64,000 nucleotides of DNA from Burkholderiaceae bacterium (GCA_023954035.1 JAMLIT010000004.1:46899-110898); one strand, 5' to 3'. Positions 16,326 to 26,693 are shown, counted from the first letter of the stretch. Notes: generated by a model from the letters alone, not told the origin. Numbers and translations: made by a program.

Positions 16326-17065
16326 AGGCCTTGTGGCGCTGGGTGGCGCTCGTGCTCATGGCGTTTGTCGCCCTGCAGCTCTTTTTCGTCCTGCGCATTG
16401 CTGCCATGGTCGTGGTGGATCCGCAATCGACCAGCTTTCAGCGCAGCGAAATCTGGACGCAAATGCTGTCGGTGGGGCGTGACGGCGAGCTGCACTGGCG
16501 CCAGCAGTGGCTGCCGTACGCGCAGATTGCCGAGCCTCTGAAGCGCGCGGTGATTGCCTCGGAGGACGATGGTTTCGTCAACCACGACGGCGTGGACTGG
16601 AACGCCATCGAAAAAGCCTGGGAGCGCAACAACCGCGCCGAGGAGCAGGCCGCCAAAGCCAGCGCCCGCAAGAGCGACCGCCCCGTGCGCGCTCCCAAAA
16701 TTCGCGGTGGTTCCACCATCACGCAGCAGCTGGCCAAAAACTTGCTGCTCTCGGGCGAGCGCACGATGCTGCGCAAGGGACAGGAATTCGTGCTGACCCT
16801 GCTGCTGGAAAAAATGCTGACCAAACAACGCATCCTCGAGATCTACCTCAACAGCGTGGAATGGGGCGACGGCGTCTTTGGCGCCGAGGCGGCGGCGCAG
16901 CGCTACTACAAAAAAAGCGCCAGCCGCCTGAGCAACCCAGAAGCCGCGCGCCTGGCCGTCATGCTGCCGGCGCCCAAGCGCTTCGAAAAAAACCCCGGCT
17001 CGGCCTACATCGCAGGACGCACGCGCACCATCCTGGGACGCATGGCGAGCGCGGAGTTGCCCTGA
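16322..17065 (+). CDS. mtgA: Monofunctional biosynthetic peptidoglycan glycosyltransferase
   Basis: MtgA polymerises lipid II into glycan strands at the inner membrane without transpeptidase activity. The 247-residue product has an N-terminal membrane anchor (about 4-28) and the GT51 motifs in order: VIASEDDGFVNHDGVDW (catalytic Glu), RGGSTITQQLAKNLLL, GQEFVLTLLLEKMLTKQRILE and EIYLNSVEWGDGVFGAEAAA. A basic linker (ARKSDRPVRAPK) precedes the second motif. It overlaps aroE by 4 bases, so aroE-mtgA are probably coexpressed. Confidence 0.95.
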   Translation: MKALWRWVALVLMAFVALQLFFVLRIAAMVVVDPQSTSFQRSEIWTQMLSVGRDGELHWRQQWLPYAQIAEPLKRAVIASEDDGFVNHDGVDWNAIEKAWERNNRAEEQAAKASARKSDRPVRAPKIRGGSTITQQLAKNLLLSGERTMLRKGQEFVLTLLLEKMLTKQRILEIYLNSVEWGDGVFGAEAAAQRYYKKSASRLSNPEAARLAVMLPAPKRFEKNPGSAYIAGRTRTILGRMASAELP

Positions 17066-17115
17066 ATCACCGGGCACCCAAGCACGCAAAAGCGCCGCCC
17101 ATGCCAAAAAATCTG

Positions 17116-17173
17116 GTCAAATGGGCATCTTGCGCTTATCCATAAAGCGGTAGTAGCTACTAAAACAATAGCA
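17116..17173 (+). repeat. Palindromic dispersed element, copy 5 (directly upstream of ruvC)
   Basis: The segment has TCAAATGGGCATCTTGCGCT, TATCCATAAAGCGG and GTAGCTACTAAAACAATAGC, ending 2 bases before the ruvC ATG. It must therefore carry the ribosome-binding region of ruvC or leave the message without one; no purine-rich Shine-Dalgarno is visible in it. Confidence 0.75.
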
Positions 17174-17175
17174 AA

Positions 17176-17724
17176 ATGCGCATTCTTGGCATCGATCCCG
17201 GCTTGCAGACCACTGGCTTTGGCGTGGTGGATGTGCACGGGCACCAGCTGGCCTACGTGGCCAGTGGAACCATACGCACCACGGGCATGGCGCTGGGCGA
17301 CTTGCCGGGGCGGCTGAAGCTGCTGTTCGACGGCATTGGCGAGGTCGCGGCGCGCTACCAACCCGACGTGGCCACGGTGGAGATTGTTTTCGTCAACGCC
17401 AACCCGCAGTCCACCCTGCTTCTGGGCCAGGCCCGAGGAGCCGCGATCACCGCGCTGGTGGCCTGCAATCTGCCGGTGGCGGAGTACACCGCGCTGCAAA
17501 TGAAAAAGGCCGTGGTCGGCCATGGCCGCGCGGCCAAAAGCCAGGTACAGGAAATGGTGCGCCGGCTGCTGCAGCTGCCCGGCCTGCCTGGCACCGACGC
17601 GGCCGATGCCCTGGGCATGGCCATCACCCATGCCCATGCCGGCGCCGCCATGGCGCGGCTGGGCGAAGCGGCCACGCTGAACCGCCGCCAGCACGCGATG
17701 TACAAAGGCGGTCGCAGCTACTGA
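17176..17724 (+). CDS. ruvC: Crossover junction endodeoxyribonuclease RuvC
   Basis: RuvC resolves Holliday junctions together with RuvAB in homologous recombination. The 182-residue product begins [19 protein letters not shown] with the first catalytic Asp at residue 7, has [21 protein letters not shown] (second acidic residue) and [14 protein letters not shown] (last acidic cluster). Length matches the family. Neither ruvA nor ruvB is adjacent in this window. The 3' end overlaps the convergent GGDEF gene by 7 bases. Confidence 0.96.
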   Translation: MRILGIDPGLQTTGFGVVDVHGHQLAYVASGTIRTTGMALGDLPGRLKLLFDGIGEVAARYQPDVATVEIVFVNANPQSTLLLGQARGAAITALVACNLPVAEYTALQMKKAVVGHGRAAKSQVQEMVRRLLQLPGLPGTDAADALGMAITHAHAGAAMARLGEAATLNRRQHAMYKGGRSY

Positions 17725-19148
17725 GACCCCGTGGGCAGCGGTCCCAGCCCGGAGCCTGCCTGCTTGCGCAGATACATGCTTTGATCGGCATGCTCGAGCA
17801 AGGCCGCGGCGTCGGTGCCATGCTCGGGATAGAGCGCCGTGCCAATGCTGGGGCGCATGTGCAGCAGCCGGCCCTCCAGGTCGAAAGGGTGCGAAAAGGC
17901 CGCCAGAATCTTGTCGACGACCGTCTGGGCATGGTCCTTGCGGCGCCCGCTCTCGAGCACCAGGACGAACTCGTCGCCGCCCATGCGGGCCACCGTATCC
18001 GACGCGCGCACCGAGCCCTGCAACCGGCCAGCGACCCGCTGCAGCAGCAGGTCGCCCATGGCGTGGCCCAGGGTGTCATTGACGCGCTTGAAATCGTCCA
18101 AGTCCACGAACAGCAGCGACACCAGCGTGCCGTCGCGCCGTGCCCGCTCCAGCGCAATCTGCAAGCGGTCCATCAGCACCATGCGGTTGGGCAGGCGGGT
18201 CAGGGCGTCGAACTGCGCCATCTGCCGCAGGTGCTCGTGCATTTGCTTGCGCTCGATCGCGGTGGCCACCTGCGTCGAGACAAACTGCAGCAGTTCCTGG
18301 TCCGCGGGCGTATAGACGACCTCTTCGTCGTAGCTCTGCAGCACCAGTGCACCAATCACGCCGCTTTCACAGCGCAAGGGCACACCCAGCCAGCAGCGCG
18401 CCCGGGGCAGCGCATCGGCAGTGGGCGCCTGCGCGGGGGCCTCGGGCTCCGGGGGAATCAGCAAGGCGCTGGCGCCGCGCACCACCTGGGTGCAGCGCGA
18501 ATCGCTGCACAACGGCCCGCTGGCCGCCGCCACGCGCTCGTTGGCGTGGTAGGCGTAGCGCAGGTCGGCGGTGCCGGCATCGCGCAGGACCACCGAGAAG
18601 TGGGTCGCCACCATCAAGCGCCCGATGATGGCGTGGATGTCCGCAAAAAGCGCATCCAGGTCCTGGGCCGCATGGGCCGCCTCGGAGATGGCGTACAGCG
18701 CCGCCTGCAGGCTCTCGTGCCGCTTGCGCTCAGTGATGTCGTGCGCCACGGCCAGCCGGACCTGCTGGTCGGCAAGCCAGCGCGCCGTCCAGAGGATGTG
18801 GGCAATGCGCCCGTCCTTGCGCAGATAGCGGTTCTCGAACTGCAGTTGCAAGTCTCCCGCCATGATGCTGGCGACTTGGCCTTGCGTTGCGGCCAGGTCC
18901 TCGGGGTGCAGCATGTCGAGCATGCGCCGACCCACGACCTCCTGCGGCGCATAGCCAAAAATGCGTTCGAAGGCTGCGCTGACGAAGACGATGCGGCTGT
19001 CTGCCTGCACGATGCAGACCGCGTCGAGCAGCAGGTCGACGAGCTTGAGGGATGAAATGTCTTGCATGAAGCCGTCAAAGGGTTTCATGAATCGGTCGGG
19101 AGCGAGCCCGGCGGCAGGTGATGCGTCATGGAGGACGATTGTGCCCAT
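17718..19148 (-). CDS. Diguanylate cyclase with PAS and GAF sensor domains
   Basis: A 476-residue cytoplasmic signalling protein likely to make cyclic di-GMP. The order is PAS ([19 protein letters not shown]...[17 protein letters not shown], about 40-140), GAF (about 170-310) and GGDEF. The catalytic motif is intact (ARMGGDEF), and RASD five residues upstream is the product-inhibition I-site. No EAL domain follows. I chose the ATG at 19148, preceded by a G-rich GGGGGTGGG tract; the ATG at 19088 is also possible. Cysteines in the GAF domain (CSDSRCTQ) might bind a ligand, but this is only a suggestion. It stands alone and converges on ruvC. Confidence 0.88.
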   Translation of the reverse strand: MGTIVLHDASPAAGLAPDRFMKPFDGFMQDISSLKLVDLLLDAVCIVQADSRIVFVSAAFERIFGYAPQEVVGRRMLDMLHPEDLAATQGQVASIMAGDLQLQFENRYLRKDGRIAHILWTARWLADQQVRLAVAHDITERKRHESLQAALYAISEAAHAAQDLDALFADIHAIIGRLMVATHFSVVLRDAGTADLRYAYHANERVAAASGPLCSDSRCTQVVRGASALLIPPEPEAPAQAPTADALPRARCWLGVPLRCESGVIGALVLQSYDEEVVYTPADQELLQFVSTQVATAIERKQMHEHLRQMAQFDALTRLPNRMVLMDRLQIALERARRDGTLVSLLFVDLDDFKRVNDTLGHAMGDLLLQRVAGRLQGSVRASDTVARMGGDEFVLVLESGRRKDHAQTVVDKILAAFSHPFDLEGRLLHMRPSIGTALYPEHGTDAAALLEHADQSMYLRKQAGSGLGPLPTGSQ

Positions 19149-19267
19149 CTGCCCACCCCCCCGGGCCAGCAGCGTCTTGCGCATGCACCTGCGGCGCACC
19201 CATGCGGGTGCATGCGCACGTTTCAGCCACTGCCGATCGGTGCCACAGGAATGCGGTACCGATCAGA

Positions 19268-19723
19268 TCACCTGGACAGTTCGTCGACCAGGTCTTTCAT
19301 TTCCTTGATCTCACGGACCTGCGCCTCGATGATCCCGTCCGCCAGTTTGCGGACGCGCTCGTCCTCGATGTTCGCCCGCCGGCTGGTCAGAATGGCAATG
19401 GAATGATGGGGAATCATGGCGCGCATGTAGGCCACGTCGCCCACGGTGGCCTGGCTACGCACCAGCGCAAGCCCCGACACGAACAGGGCTGCGGCGACCA
19501 CGAGCACGCCCAGGTTGGCGCGGTGGTTGGGATACATCTTCCACATGAACAGCATCATCACGGCCGCCATGACACCGCCCATGATCATGGCCATGAAGAA
19601 GCGCGTCCAACTGAAAAAGACGTGGTCGAGTTCGTAAGTGTTCAGGTACATGGCGCCAAAGCCAATGACCGTAGAGGCACTGACCATGGCCCAGAAGCGC
19701 AAGTAGCTTGCTTGGTGGTTCAT
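19268..19723 (-). CDS. Membrane-anchored DUF305 protein
   Basis: A 151-residue protein with about three hydrophobic segments (roughly 8-27, 36-62 and 70-92) and a C-terminal DUF305 domain containing MRAMIPHHSIAILTSRRANIED, with the paired His typical of the family. DUF305 proteins are often found with copper or other metal resistance genes, and their histidines suggest metal binding, but the activity is not established. It lies about 295 bases downstream of the metal RND operon on the same strand; that gap (19724-20018) contains no other convincing gene. Confidence 0.82.
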   Translation of the reverse strand: MNHQASYLRFWAMVSASTVIGFGAMYLNTYELDHVFFSWTRFFMAMIMGGVMAAVMMLFMWKMYPNHRANLGVLVVAAALFVSGLALVRSQATVGDVAYMRAMIPHHSIAILTSRRANIEDERVRKLADGIIEAQVREIKEMKDLVDELSR

Positions 19724-20018
19724 GCTGTTTCCTATCCTGCTTCGGGCTGCGAACCAACCCGCGAGCTTTTAATCTACGGCATGCCTTTTCCCCGGGCTGT
19801 AGGACTCGGCCCGAGATTCGGTCTCCCGCGAAGGGAACCACGCAAAAGGCATCTTCCTCAGATTGCATGGGAGCCCCTCACATCGTGGCTTGGTCCAAGC
19901 CTTTGATACTCGGTCCTCTCAACCACACTGGCATACCAAAGCTTCGGCCGCGCCGTGCCTGTGACGCGCCGAAGTTCGTCCTGCCGGATGAGCCGTGAAT
20001 TGCTGCCCCGCCTTCAGT

Positions 20019-20474
20019 TCACTGAGTGTGCCCGCTGTGCGCCTCGCCCGCCGTACTCAACGGCGTAAACCGTGCTTGAGCTGCAGCCTGCCCCGTCGGC
20101 GTGATCGACACGATGGCTTTGAGGTCTGGCGTGGACGCGTACTTGCCCGAGCCTTTCAGGAGGTTGTCGCCATCGGGCGTGAGCGTGACGGTGGTGCGCG
20201 TTTTTCCGGACAGCAAGGTGACGCTGCCCGTGGCACCGGCTGCGGGAATCTTCTGTCCGGCGTGGTCCGTCAAGTACACGGCGACGGGTTTCTCCTTGGC
20301 GTCTGGACTCGTGCGGTCCACCACCAGCTCAAAGTGGTACACGCCTGCCATGCGCAACTGGCCCCCGTGCGGGGCCTTTTGCGTATCGAGGTAGGCGTCG
20401 TCGTGCGCCAACGCACTGCCGGCAGCCAGCACGCCGCCAAGCACCAAGGCCGGGATGGAAAAGACTTTTCTCAT
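20019..20474 (-). CDS. Exported protein of unknown function linked to the metal RND operon
   Basis: A 151-residue periplasmic protein. The signal peptide (MRKVFSIPALVLGGVLAAGS ending in ALA) is predicted to be cut before HDDAYLDTQ, leaving His as the first residue. The rest is beta-rich (VYHFELVVDR, VAVYLTDHAGQKIPA, GSVTLLSGKTRTTVTLTP) with a final GEAHSGHTQ tail. No family is recognised with certainty; it could be a small metal-binding or chaperone protein. It follows the RND pump gene at 58 bases on the same strand and is probably its last cotranscribed partner. Confidence 0.72.
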   Translation of the reverse strand: MRKVFSIPALVLGGVLAAGSALAHDDAYLDTQKAPHGGQLRMAGVYHFELVVDRTSPDAKEKPVAVYLTDHAGQKIPAAGATGSVTLLSGKTRTTVTLTPDGDNLLKGSGKYASTPDLKAIVSITPTGQAAAQARFTPLSTAGEAHSGHTQ

Positions 20475-20532
20475 GATGTCGCTCTTTCAGTCAGGATGCC
20501 CGGCGCACATTGGCGCAGGACGGTGGGTTAAA

Positions 20533-23500
20533 TCAGAAGGTTTCTGGCTGTTCTTCACCGGCCTTGCTTGCCAGCAACCGCGCCAAAGGCCTTTCGCCCC
20601 AACGCCAGAACATCAGCGGTGTCAGAACGGTGTCCAGCAAGGTCGAGCTGACCAGGCCACCAAAAATGACCACGGCGACAGGGTGCAGAATTTCCTTGCC
20701 CGGGGCATCGGCCGACACCAGCAAGGGCACGAGCGCAAAGGCTGCGACCAAGGCGGTCATCAACACGGGCGTGAGCCGCTCCAGCGAACCGCGCACGATG
20801 AGCGCGCGACCAAACTGCTCGCCCTCGAAGGCGCACAGGTTGATGTAGTGGCTGATCTTGAGAATCCCGTTGCGGGTAGCGATGCCGGTGAGCGTGATGA
20901 AGCCCACCAACGCCGCCACCGACAGGGGCTGCCCTGAGATCCCCAGCGCGATGACGCTTCCCACCAGCGCGAGGGGAATGTTCCCCATGATGATGAGGGT
21001 CAGCGCTGTAGAGCGGTAGCGGCTGTAGAGCACCAGAAAAATCATGGTGAGCGACAGCATCGCCAGCATTGCGATCAGGCGAGAGGCTTGTTCCTGCGCC
21101 TGGAACTGCCCTTCCAGCGAGACCGAATAGCCTTCGGGCAGTGCCTTGGCCGCAATTTCGGCACGAATATCCGCCACCACCTTGGCCATGTCGCTGCCAT
21201 CGGTGTTGGCCGACAGCACGATGCGACGGCGCGAGTTTTCGCGGCTGACCTGGTTGGGTCCGTCGCCGTCCTCAATCGTTGCCAGGCTGGAAAGCGGCAC
21301 GGCACCCGTGGGCGTCTCAATCATCAGGTTTTGCAGCGCATGCAGACCGCGGTCTTTCTCGGGCAGACGCACCACCAGATCAAAGCGCCGATTGCCTTCG
21401 ACAATCTGCGTGACGCGCTCGCCCTCGACCATTTGCTGAAGCGAAACAAGCAAGGCACCGGGGGCCACGCCATAGCGTCCCAATTTGTCGTAGTCCAGGT
21501 GGATCTTGATCTGCGGAATCAGCACCTGTTTTTCAATCTGCAGGTCGGTCAAGCCGTGGACCTGGGCCAAGCGGGTGCGCAGATCGGCGGCCAGCGTGCG
21601 CAATGTGTCCAGGTCGTCGCCGTAGACCTTGAGCGCAATCTGCGCCCGCACGCCCGAAAGCAGATGGTCGAGTCGGTGCGATATGGGCTGCCCCACGTTG
21701 CTGGCTGCGGGCAGTACACCCAGCCGCGTACGAATGTCCTGGATGATGGCGCTGCGGCTGCGCTCCGAGACCTTGAGGTCCACGTCCATTTCGGTGTAGT
21801 GCACCCCCTCGGCGTGCTCGTCCAACTCGGCACGCCCGGTGCGTCGCCCCACTTGGGTCACTTCCGGCACGCTGGCAACGATCTGCTCCGCAAGCACCCC
21901 AATGCGATTGGATTCGGCCAACGATGTGCCTGGGTTGAGCACGACGTTCACGGTCAGCGTGCCCTCGTTGAAATCCGGCAGAAAGGAGCGTGGAAAGAAC
22001 GGGATGGTTGCTGTTGCCATCACCACCGCCAGAACTGCCGCCAGCAACAGGCCACCGACGTGGCCAAAAGACCAGTGCAGCAGTTTGGCGTTCCAGCGTT
22101 TGAGGTGCGTCACCAGCCAGCTGTCGCCATGGCCCATCTGTTTCATGCGCGGCAGCAGGTAGTACGCCATCACCGGTGTCAGCGTGACGGACACGATCAT
22201 GCTGGCCAGAATGGACACGATGTAGGCCACCCCCAGCGGTGAGAACAGCCGCCCCTCAATGCCGGGCAACACAAACAGCGGCACAAACACCAGCACGATG
22301 ATGACGGTGGCATACACGATGGCCGAGCGCACTTCGAGCGTTGCGCTGGCGATGACCTCGGCCACCGGACGCGGGACTGCCAAGGCACTGTTGAGCTTGA
22401 GCCGCCGCAGGACGTTTTCCACGCCGACGACAGCGTCGTCCACCAGTTCGCCAATCGCGATCGCCAAGCCCCCCAGCGTCATCGTGTTGATGGACAGGCC
22501 GAAGTAGTGAAACACCAGCGCCGTCGCCAGCAGTGAGACGGGAATGGCGGTGAGCGAAATCAGCGTGGTGCGCACGTTCAACAAGAACAGGAACAGCACC
22601 ACCGCAACAAGAATGGCGCCGTCGCGCAGGGCCTCTTGCACGTTGCGCACCGAGTTTTCAATGAAATTCGCCTGCTTGAAGAGGAACTGGGGCGCTTCGA
22701 TGCCTGCAGGCAGGCTCTGTTGCAGTTCCGCTATGGCATGTTCGACTTCGCGGGTCAGCGTCACGCTGTCGGCGCTGGGCTGCTTTTGCACCGACAGAAT
22801 GACCGCCGGCTTGCTGTTGTATCCGGCATCGCCGCGTTTGAGCGCAGGGGCAATCTTCACGTCGGCCACCTGGCTGAGCAGGATGGCTTGCCCGTTCTTC
22901 ACGCTCACCACGACGTTCTGGAGATCCTGCAGGCGGCTGGTGCGACCAATCTGGCGAATCAGGTATTCACGTCCCTGGGATTCGAGAAAGCCGCCGCTGG
23001 TGTTGGCCCCGAAATCGCGCAGCGCACCTTCCAGTTTTTCGCGCTCGACACCCAAAGCCTGCAGCTGCGCCGGGCGGATCTCAACGCGGTACTGGCGCAC
23101 CTCGCCGCCGATGGGCGTGACCTGGGCGATGCCGGGAATGGTCAGCAGCCGAGGGCGCAAGACCCAGTCGGCGTACTCGCGCACCTGCATGGCGCTGACC
23201 TTGTCCGGGTCGGCCGGCAAAGCGATCAAAAGGATTTCGCCCATGATGGAAGAAATCGGCCCCATTTGGGGCACGACGCCTTCGGGCAGTTGCTCGCGCA
23301 CCAGGTTCAGACGTTCGCTGATTTGCTGGCGGTTGCGGTAGATGTCCGACCCCCACTCGAACTCCACGTAGATGATGGACAAACCAATGCCGGAGACCGA
23401 ACGCACCCGTGTGACGCCAGGCATGCCGTTCATGCCCGATTCGATGGGGAAGGTGACGAGCTGCTCGACCTCTTCGGGGGCCATGCCGCCGGCCTCCGTC

Positions 23501-23649
23501 ATCAGCGTCACCGTCGGTTTGTTCAGGTCGGGGAAAACGTCTACCGGCATCTGGCGCACCGTCAGGACGCCATACACGACGAGCAGCAGCGAGATACCCA
23601 GGACGATCAGGCGCTGCCTGAGGCTGGTGCGAATCAAATAAGCGAACAT
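20533..23649 (-). CDS. Heavy-metal RND efflux pump (CusA/CzcA family)
   Basis: The 1038-residue inner-membrane pump exports metal ions from the periplasm through a tripartite channel, driven by protons. It begins [20 protein letters not shown] (first membrane helix), has the two large periplasmic loops and about 12 membrane segments. The charged helix reads [21 protein letters not shown], containing the two Asp expected for proton relay. This motif is not the typical CzcA (DFG...DGA) or CusA (AIG.MVDAA) version, so the exported metal is uncertain. The gene begins one base after the adaptor stop. The operon order is outer-membrane factor, unknown, adaptor, pump, unknown. Confidence 0.93.
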   Translation of the reverse strand: MFAYLIRTSLRQRLIVLGISLLLVVYGVLTVRQMPVDVFPDLNKPTVTLMTEAGGMAPEEVEQLVTFPIESGMNGMPGVTRVRSVSGIGLSIIYVEFEWGSDIYRNRQQISERLNLVREQLPEGVVPQMGPISSIMGEILLIALPADPDKVSAMQVREYADWVLRPRLLTIPGIAQVTPIGGEVRQYRVEIRPAQLQALGVEREKLEGALRDFGANTSGGFLESQGREYLIRQIGRTSRLQDLQNVVVSVKNGQAILLSQVADVKIAPALKRGDAGYNSKPAVILSVQKQPSADSVTLTREVEHAIAELQQSLPAGIEAPQFLFKQANFIENSVRNVQEALRDGAILVAVVLFLFLLNVRTTLISLTAIPVSLLATALVFHYFGLSINTMTLGGLAIAIGELVDDAVVGVENVLRRLKLNSALAVPRPVAEVIASATLEVRSAIVYATVIIVLVFVPLFVLPGIEGRLFSPLGVAYIVSILASMIVSVTLTPVMAYYLLPRMKQMGHGDSWLVTHLKRWNAKLLHWSFGHVGGLLLAAVLAVVMATATIPFFPRSFLPDFNEGTLTVNVVLNPGTSLAESNRIGVLAEQIVASVPEVTQVGRRTGRAELDEHAEGVHYTEMDVDLKVSERSRSAIIQDIRTRLGVLPAASNVGQPISHRLDHLLSGVRAQIALKVYGDDLDTLRTLAADLRTRLAQVHGLTDLQIEKQVLIPQIKIHLDYDKLGRYGVAPGALLVSLQQMVEGERVTQIVEGNRRFDLVVRLPEKDRGLHALQNLMIETPTGAVPLSSLATIEDGDGPNQVSRENSRRRIVLSANTDGSDMAKVVADIRAEIAAKALPEGYSVSLEGQFQAQEQASRLIAMLAMLSLTMIFLVLYSRYRSTALTLIIMGNIPLALVGSVIALGISGQPLSVAALVGFITLTGIATRNGILKISHYINLCAFEGEQFGRALIVRGSLERLTPVLMTALVAAFALVPLLVSADAPGKEILHPVAVVIFGGLVSSTLLDTVLTPLMFWRWGERPLARLLASKAGEEQPETF

Positions 23650-23650
23650 C

Positions 23651-24811
23651 TCAGCGCACCTGAGCCAGCAGCCCTGCTCCGTCGGTTACCACCCGATCGC
23701 CTTGGCTCACGCCTTGCGTCACGACCAGTTCGGTGGCGCTCAGAGGCGCCGCCGTCACTTTGCGCTGTACGAACCGCTCTGCCTCGGTATGCACCCAGAC
23801 AGCGGTCTCGCCCGAGGCCATTTTGATGACCGCGGTGCGCGCAAGTGCCGCGCCTTGGACGCTGCGCGTCGTGCTGGCATGCACTGTGACAGGCTGCCCT
23901 ACTGCAACGGCCGCGCTGCCCGGACGCACACTGAACAACAGCACCAAGGCCTGCTCGCGCAGTTGCCGCCCGGTGCCAACATAGCTGAGATCCAGGGCGC
24001 CCCCGGGCACAGCAGCGCTTGCTTTGGCAGCGATACCAGCCGTGAGGGCCGGGTCGTACGCCAGTGCTTCCACCGACAGACGGGACGGATCCACCACTTC
24101 GAACAGAACTTCCTTCGCGTCGACCACCTGCCCTGCGACCACATGTGACGCGCTGATGACACCTGAAATCGGAGCACGCAGGGCTTCCGCCCCATTCAAG
24201 CCGCCGTGCAGTGCGCCGCGACGCCTGCGCAGCGCGTCGCGCTCCAGGCCTGCCGCATCGATCACCGACTGAGGCACCGCGCCTTCGAGTTCCGCGTAGC
24301 GCGCCACTTTGCGTTCGGCAATGGCGAGTTGGGCGTCGATCTCGGCAAGCTGCGATTGGCTGGCGCCGCGCTCCAGGCTGTTGATCACCGGCTGCAACCG
24401 AGCCAACACGTCGCCCTTGCGAACGACCTGACCCAGAACAGGCAATGATGAGCCCGCAGCTTCCACGCGCCCCGCTTGCCCCGCCTGCACCAAGCCGCCG
24501 GCATTGGCGTTGGCAACGACCTTGCCCGCAAGTGCCAGCGAAGCCGGTACGTCCTGCACTTTCGCGACGCGGGTGCGCAGACCCAGCTGACGCTGCACGG
24601 CTTTGGGCACAAACAGGCTGCCATCGGCCAACCGCTGCGGCGCTGCGCTTCCGGGTTGCGCCAAGGTTCCAGTGCTGCTTACCGCACCTGCTGCGGGAGC
24701 CGCAATGGCGGGTGGACTCGCACTGTGGTCTTCGTCGCCGTGGGCGAGCGCTTGGGTTGAGAGGACGAGCAGCGCGCTGCCAGCCGCGAGGACTATTTTC
24801 AGGGTTTTCAT
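23651..24811 (-). CDS. Metal efflux RND periplasmic adaptor (membrane fusion protein)
   Basis: A 386-residue HlyD/CusB-type adaptor that connects the pump to the outer-membrane channel. The signal peptide ([20 protein letters not shown], then ALA) is predicted to be cut before HGDEDHS, so the mature protein may begin with a His- and acid-rich stretch. The lipoyl-like halves are visible ([20 protein letters not shown] and [20 protein letters not shown]) around a coiled coil at about 150-200, and the C-terminus has the beta-barrel and membrane-proximal domains ([19 protein letters not shown]). It lies between the 178-residue unknown gene and the pump gene. Confidence 0.88.
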   Translation of the reverse strand: MKTLKIVLAAGSALLVLSTQALAHGDEDHSASPPAIAAPAAGAVSSTGTLAQPGSAAPQRLADGSLFVPKAVQRQLGLRTRVAKVQDVPASLALAGKVVANANAGGLVQAGQAGRVEAAGSSLPVLGQVVRKGDVLARLQPVINSLERGASQSQLAEIDAQLAIAERKVARYAELEGAVPQSVIDAAGLERDALRRRRGALHGGLNGAEALRAPISGVISASHVVAGQVVDAKEVLFEVVDPSRLSVEALAYDPALTAGIAAKASAAVPGGALDLSYVGTGRQLREQALVLLFSVRPGSAAVAVGQPVTVHASTTRSVQGAALARTAVIKMASGETAVWVHTEAERFVQRKVTAAPLSATELVVTQGVSQGDRVVTDGAGLLAQVR

Positions 24812-24826
24812 CGAAGAAGGCCTTGT

Positions 24827-25363
24827 TCAGGAGGGAGCGGTTCTGCGTCGACGCAGCCAGGCGATGGCGATGAAGGCGAAGACCAGCACGGCGCCCGCAA
24901 GCATCCAGAGGGAGCGGCCGGCCGGCAAGCTCGTGCCAGCCTTTTCAGCGGGAGCGGCAGCCGCAGGGATGTCCAGCGAGGCGCTAAGCAGATCTGCCGT
25001 ATCGGCGGTCTGCACCGAAATGGTCAGCGCGTGCGTGCCCGGCAGCGTCCACGCACCGCCAGCCACGCGGTAGGTGCCAGGGCCGACCTCGGTGGCAGTG
25101 GCTTGCAAATCGCCGCTTTGCACCTCCACCTGGGCCCCGGTCACCGGCTCGTTGCTCGCGAAGTTGTCCAGGAACAGCAGCAAAGAGGGGCCTTCCTGCG
25201 CGACCACCAGTTCGAAATCGCTCGTCTGGGCCTCTGCACGGGGGGTGGAAGCAGCCGTCGGCAAAGGCGCTGGCGCGTCACCGTGGTCTTCGCCCTCATG
25301 CGAGAAGCCGGTGACGGGCACGGCCAGAGCCAAAGCAAAACAAAGAATGCGCAGTAATTTCAA
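24827..25363 (-). CDS. Exported, C-terminally anchored protein of the metal efflux operon
   Basis: A 178-residue protein with a signal peptide (MKLLRILCFALALAVPVTGFS) predicted to be cut before HEGEDHGDAPAP, a beta-rich periplasmic domain (FELVVAQEGPSLLLFLDNFAS, VEVQSGDLQATATEVG, GTYRVAGGAWTLPGTHALTI) and one C-terminal membrane helix (about 150-170, LWMLAGAVLVFAFIAIAWL) followed by RRRR. The fold resembles small copper-chaperone or FixH-like beta sandwiches only by impression; I do not name a family. It overlaps the outer-membrane factor gene by 4 bases and the adaptor gene starts 15 bases further on. Confidence 0.72.
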   Translation of the reverse strand: MKLLRILCFALALAVPVTGFSHEGEDHGDAPAPLPTAASTPRAEAQTSDFELVVAQEGPSLLLFLDNFASNEPVTGAQVEVQSGDLQATATEVGPGTYRVAGGAWTLPGTHALTISVQTADTADLLSASLDIPAAAAPAEKAGTSLPAGRSLWMLAGAVLVFAFIAIAWLRRRRTAPS

Positions 25364-26556
25364 GGAAGGACTCCCAGGGATTGATTCAAACGGGACTGCC
25401 AGGCGTAGAGCGAGATTTCTTCGCGAGCAAGCGCTACCTCGGCGTCCTGAGCGGCGGCCCTCGCCCGCAGCAGGGCAGGAAGATCGGACTCACCCAGAGA
25501 AAAGCTCTTTTCTGCCAGTACCAGGGTGTCGGTGGAAAGGGCCAGGCGCTCGCGGGCAAGTTGCAGTTGCTTCTGGCCAGTCGCCAGCTCGCGCCTCGCT
25601 TTGCCGGTTTCTTGCAAAAGCTTGCGCTCCTGCAGAGCGACCTGTCCTTCGGCCTGTGCAAGTTCGGCGCGGGCTGCCGCGCTTTCTTGGCGTGCACGCG
25701 GCCCCAGTGAAAACGGGATCGTGAGCTTGAGGCCCAGCGCGCTTGCATAGGACTCCCCACGGGCACCGCGCTCGCGCACCACGCGCAGCGCCAGCTCGGG
25801 GGCTTCGCGCTGCGCGGCATCAGCTACCGCAAGGCGGTCGCGTGCAAGTTGGACCGCAGCCAGATCGGCTGCAATCTGCGGATGGTCAGCAGGCGATGCG
25901 GCGTCTAGTACAGCCACACCCTCTGGAATGAGTGTTTCAGGGGCGTCCATTGCGCTGAGTGCGCGAAACGCCTCCTCTGCCTGCAGGCGTTCAGAATGTG
26001 CCGTCGCCAGTGCTGCCTGCGCGTCCAGTCGCTCACTGCTCGCCAGATTGGCGTCCACGCGTGCCAACTCGCCCGCCTTGGAGCGGCGGATCACGTCGGC
26101 CTCCAGGCTCGCGGCGGTACGCGCACGGCGCTCTGCCAGTTGCTCGCCATTGCGCGCAGCCGCCACAGCCCACCAGGCTTCGCGCAGTTCTCCGGCCAGT
26201 TGCAGGCGCAAGGCGCGCTGACTGGCACGCACTTCTTCACGGGTGCTCGCGCCGAGCGCCTTTTGTGCGTTCTGCTGGCGCGGAAGCCACAGCGGCGCCG
26301 CAAGCTCAAGCTCCCACTCCTGGCTGCCACGGTTGGCGCCCAGTCGGTCGTTGAGCGTAGCTAGGGAAGCCGACAAAGGACGAGGCGTCAAACTTTCGGC
26401 CGCCTCAACCAGAGCGTCGGCCGCCTCAGCACGAGGCACGGCAGACATAGCGACGGGATGGCGCGCCAACGCGCTCTCCAAGGCATCGGCCAAGGTTTGT
26501 GCGCCTGCAGGCAGAACCGCACATAGCCCTAGTACGAGGGCACTCAAGGTTTTCAT
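25360..26556 (-). CDS. TolC/CzcC-family outer-membrane efflux protein
   Basis: A 398-residue outer-membrane channel subunit of the metal efflux system. The signal peptide is MKTLSALVLGLCAVLPAGA and the mature part consists of long helices with the two-fold OEP repeat (DALESALARHPVAMSAVPRA...; LAQAEGQVALQERKLLQETG...). I chose the ATG at 26556, which gives the signal peptide; upstream in-frame sequence is not signal-like. It is the first gene of the operon, divergent from the response regulator across a 171-base region with a perfect palindrome. Confidence 0.88.
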   Translation of the reverse strand: MKTLSALVLGLCAVLPAGAQTLADALESALARHPVAMSAVPRAEAADALVEAAESLTPRPLSASLATLNDRLGANRGSQEWELELAAPLWLPRQQNAQKALGASTREEVRASQRALRLQLAGELREAWWAVAAARNGEQLAERRARTAASLEADVIRRSKAGELARVDANLASSERLDAQAALATAHSERLQAEEAFRALSAMDAPETLIPEGVAVLDAASPADHPQIAADLAAVQLARDRLAVADAAQREAPELALRVVRERGARGESYASALGLKLTIPFSLGPRARQESAAARAELAQAEGQVALQERKLLQETGKARRELATGQKQLQLARERLALSTDTLVLAEKSFSLGESDLPALLRARAAAQDAEVALAREEISLYAWQSRLNQSLGVLP

Positions 26557-26669
26557 CAAAGGGTTTCCAACTTGTGGTTCGTCGCGCTGTCCATCGGTCC
26601 ACAGGCAACAGAGCTGCATTCAGAAGTGAGCGCGATGGTGCCCACACCCCGCCTACACGCAGCTTTCCG

Positions 26670-26693
26670 CCACATTACAAATTCGTAATGTGG
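26670..26693. promoter_or_regulatory. Palindromic operator between the metal efflux operon and its regulator
   Basis: CCACATTAC (26670-26678), a 6-base spacer AAATTC, then GTAATGTGG (26685-26693) form a perfect 9-base inverted repeat in the divergent intergenic region. Size, spacing and position resemble the boxes bound by CopR/CusR-type response regulators. It ends 34 bases before the regulator ATG and so could control both directions, including autoregulation. Confidence 0.75.

Noticed and set aside
19708-19998. A 96-codon + strand frame in the gap between the DUF305 gene and the 151-residue gene.
   Set aside because: No ribosome-binding site, no family resemblance and Cys/Pro-rich composition; probably chance. 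I see nothing else convincing in 19724-20018.
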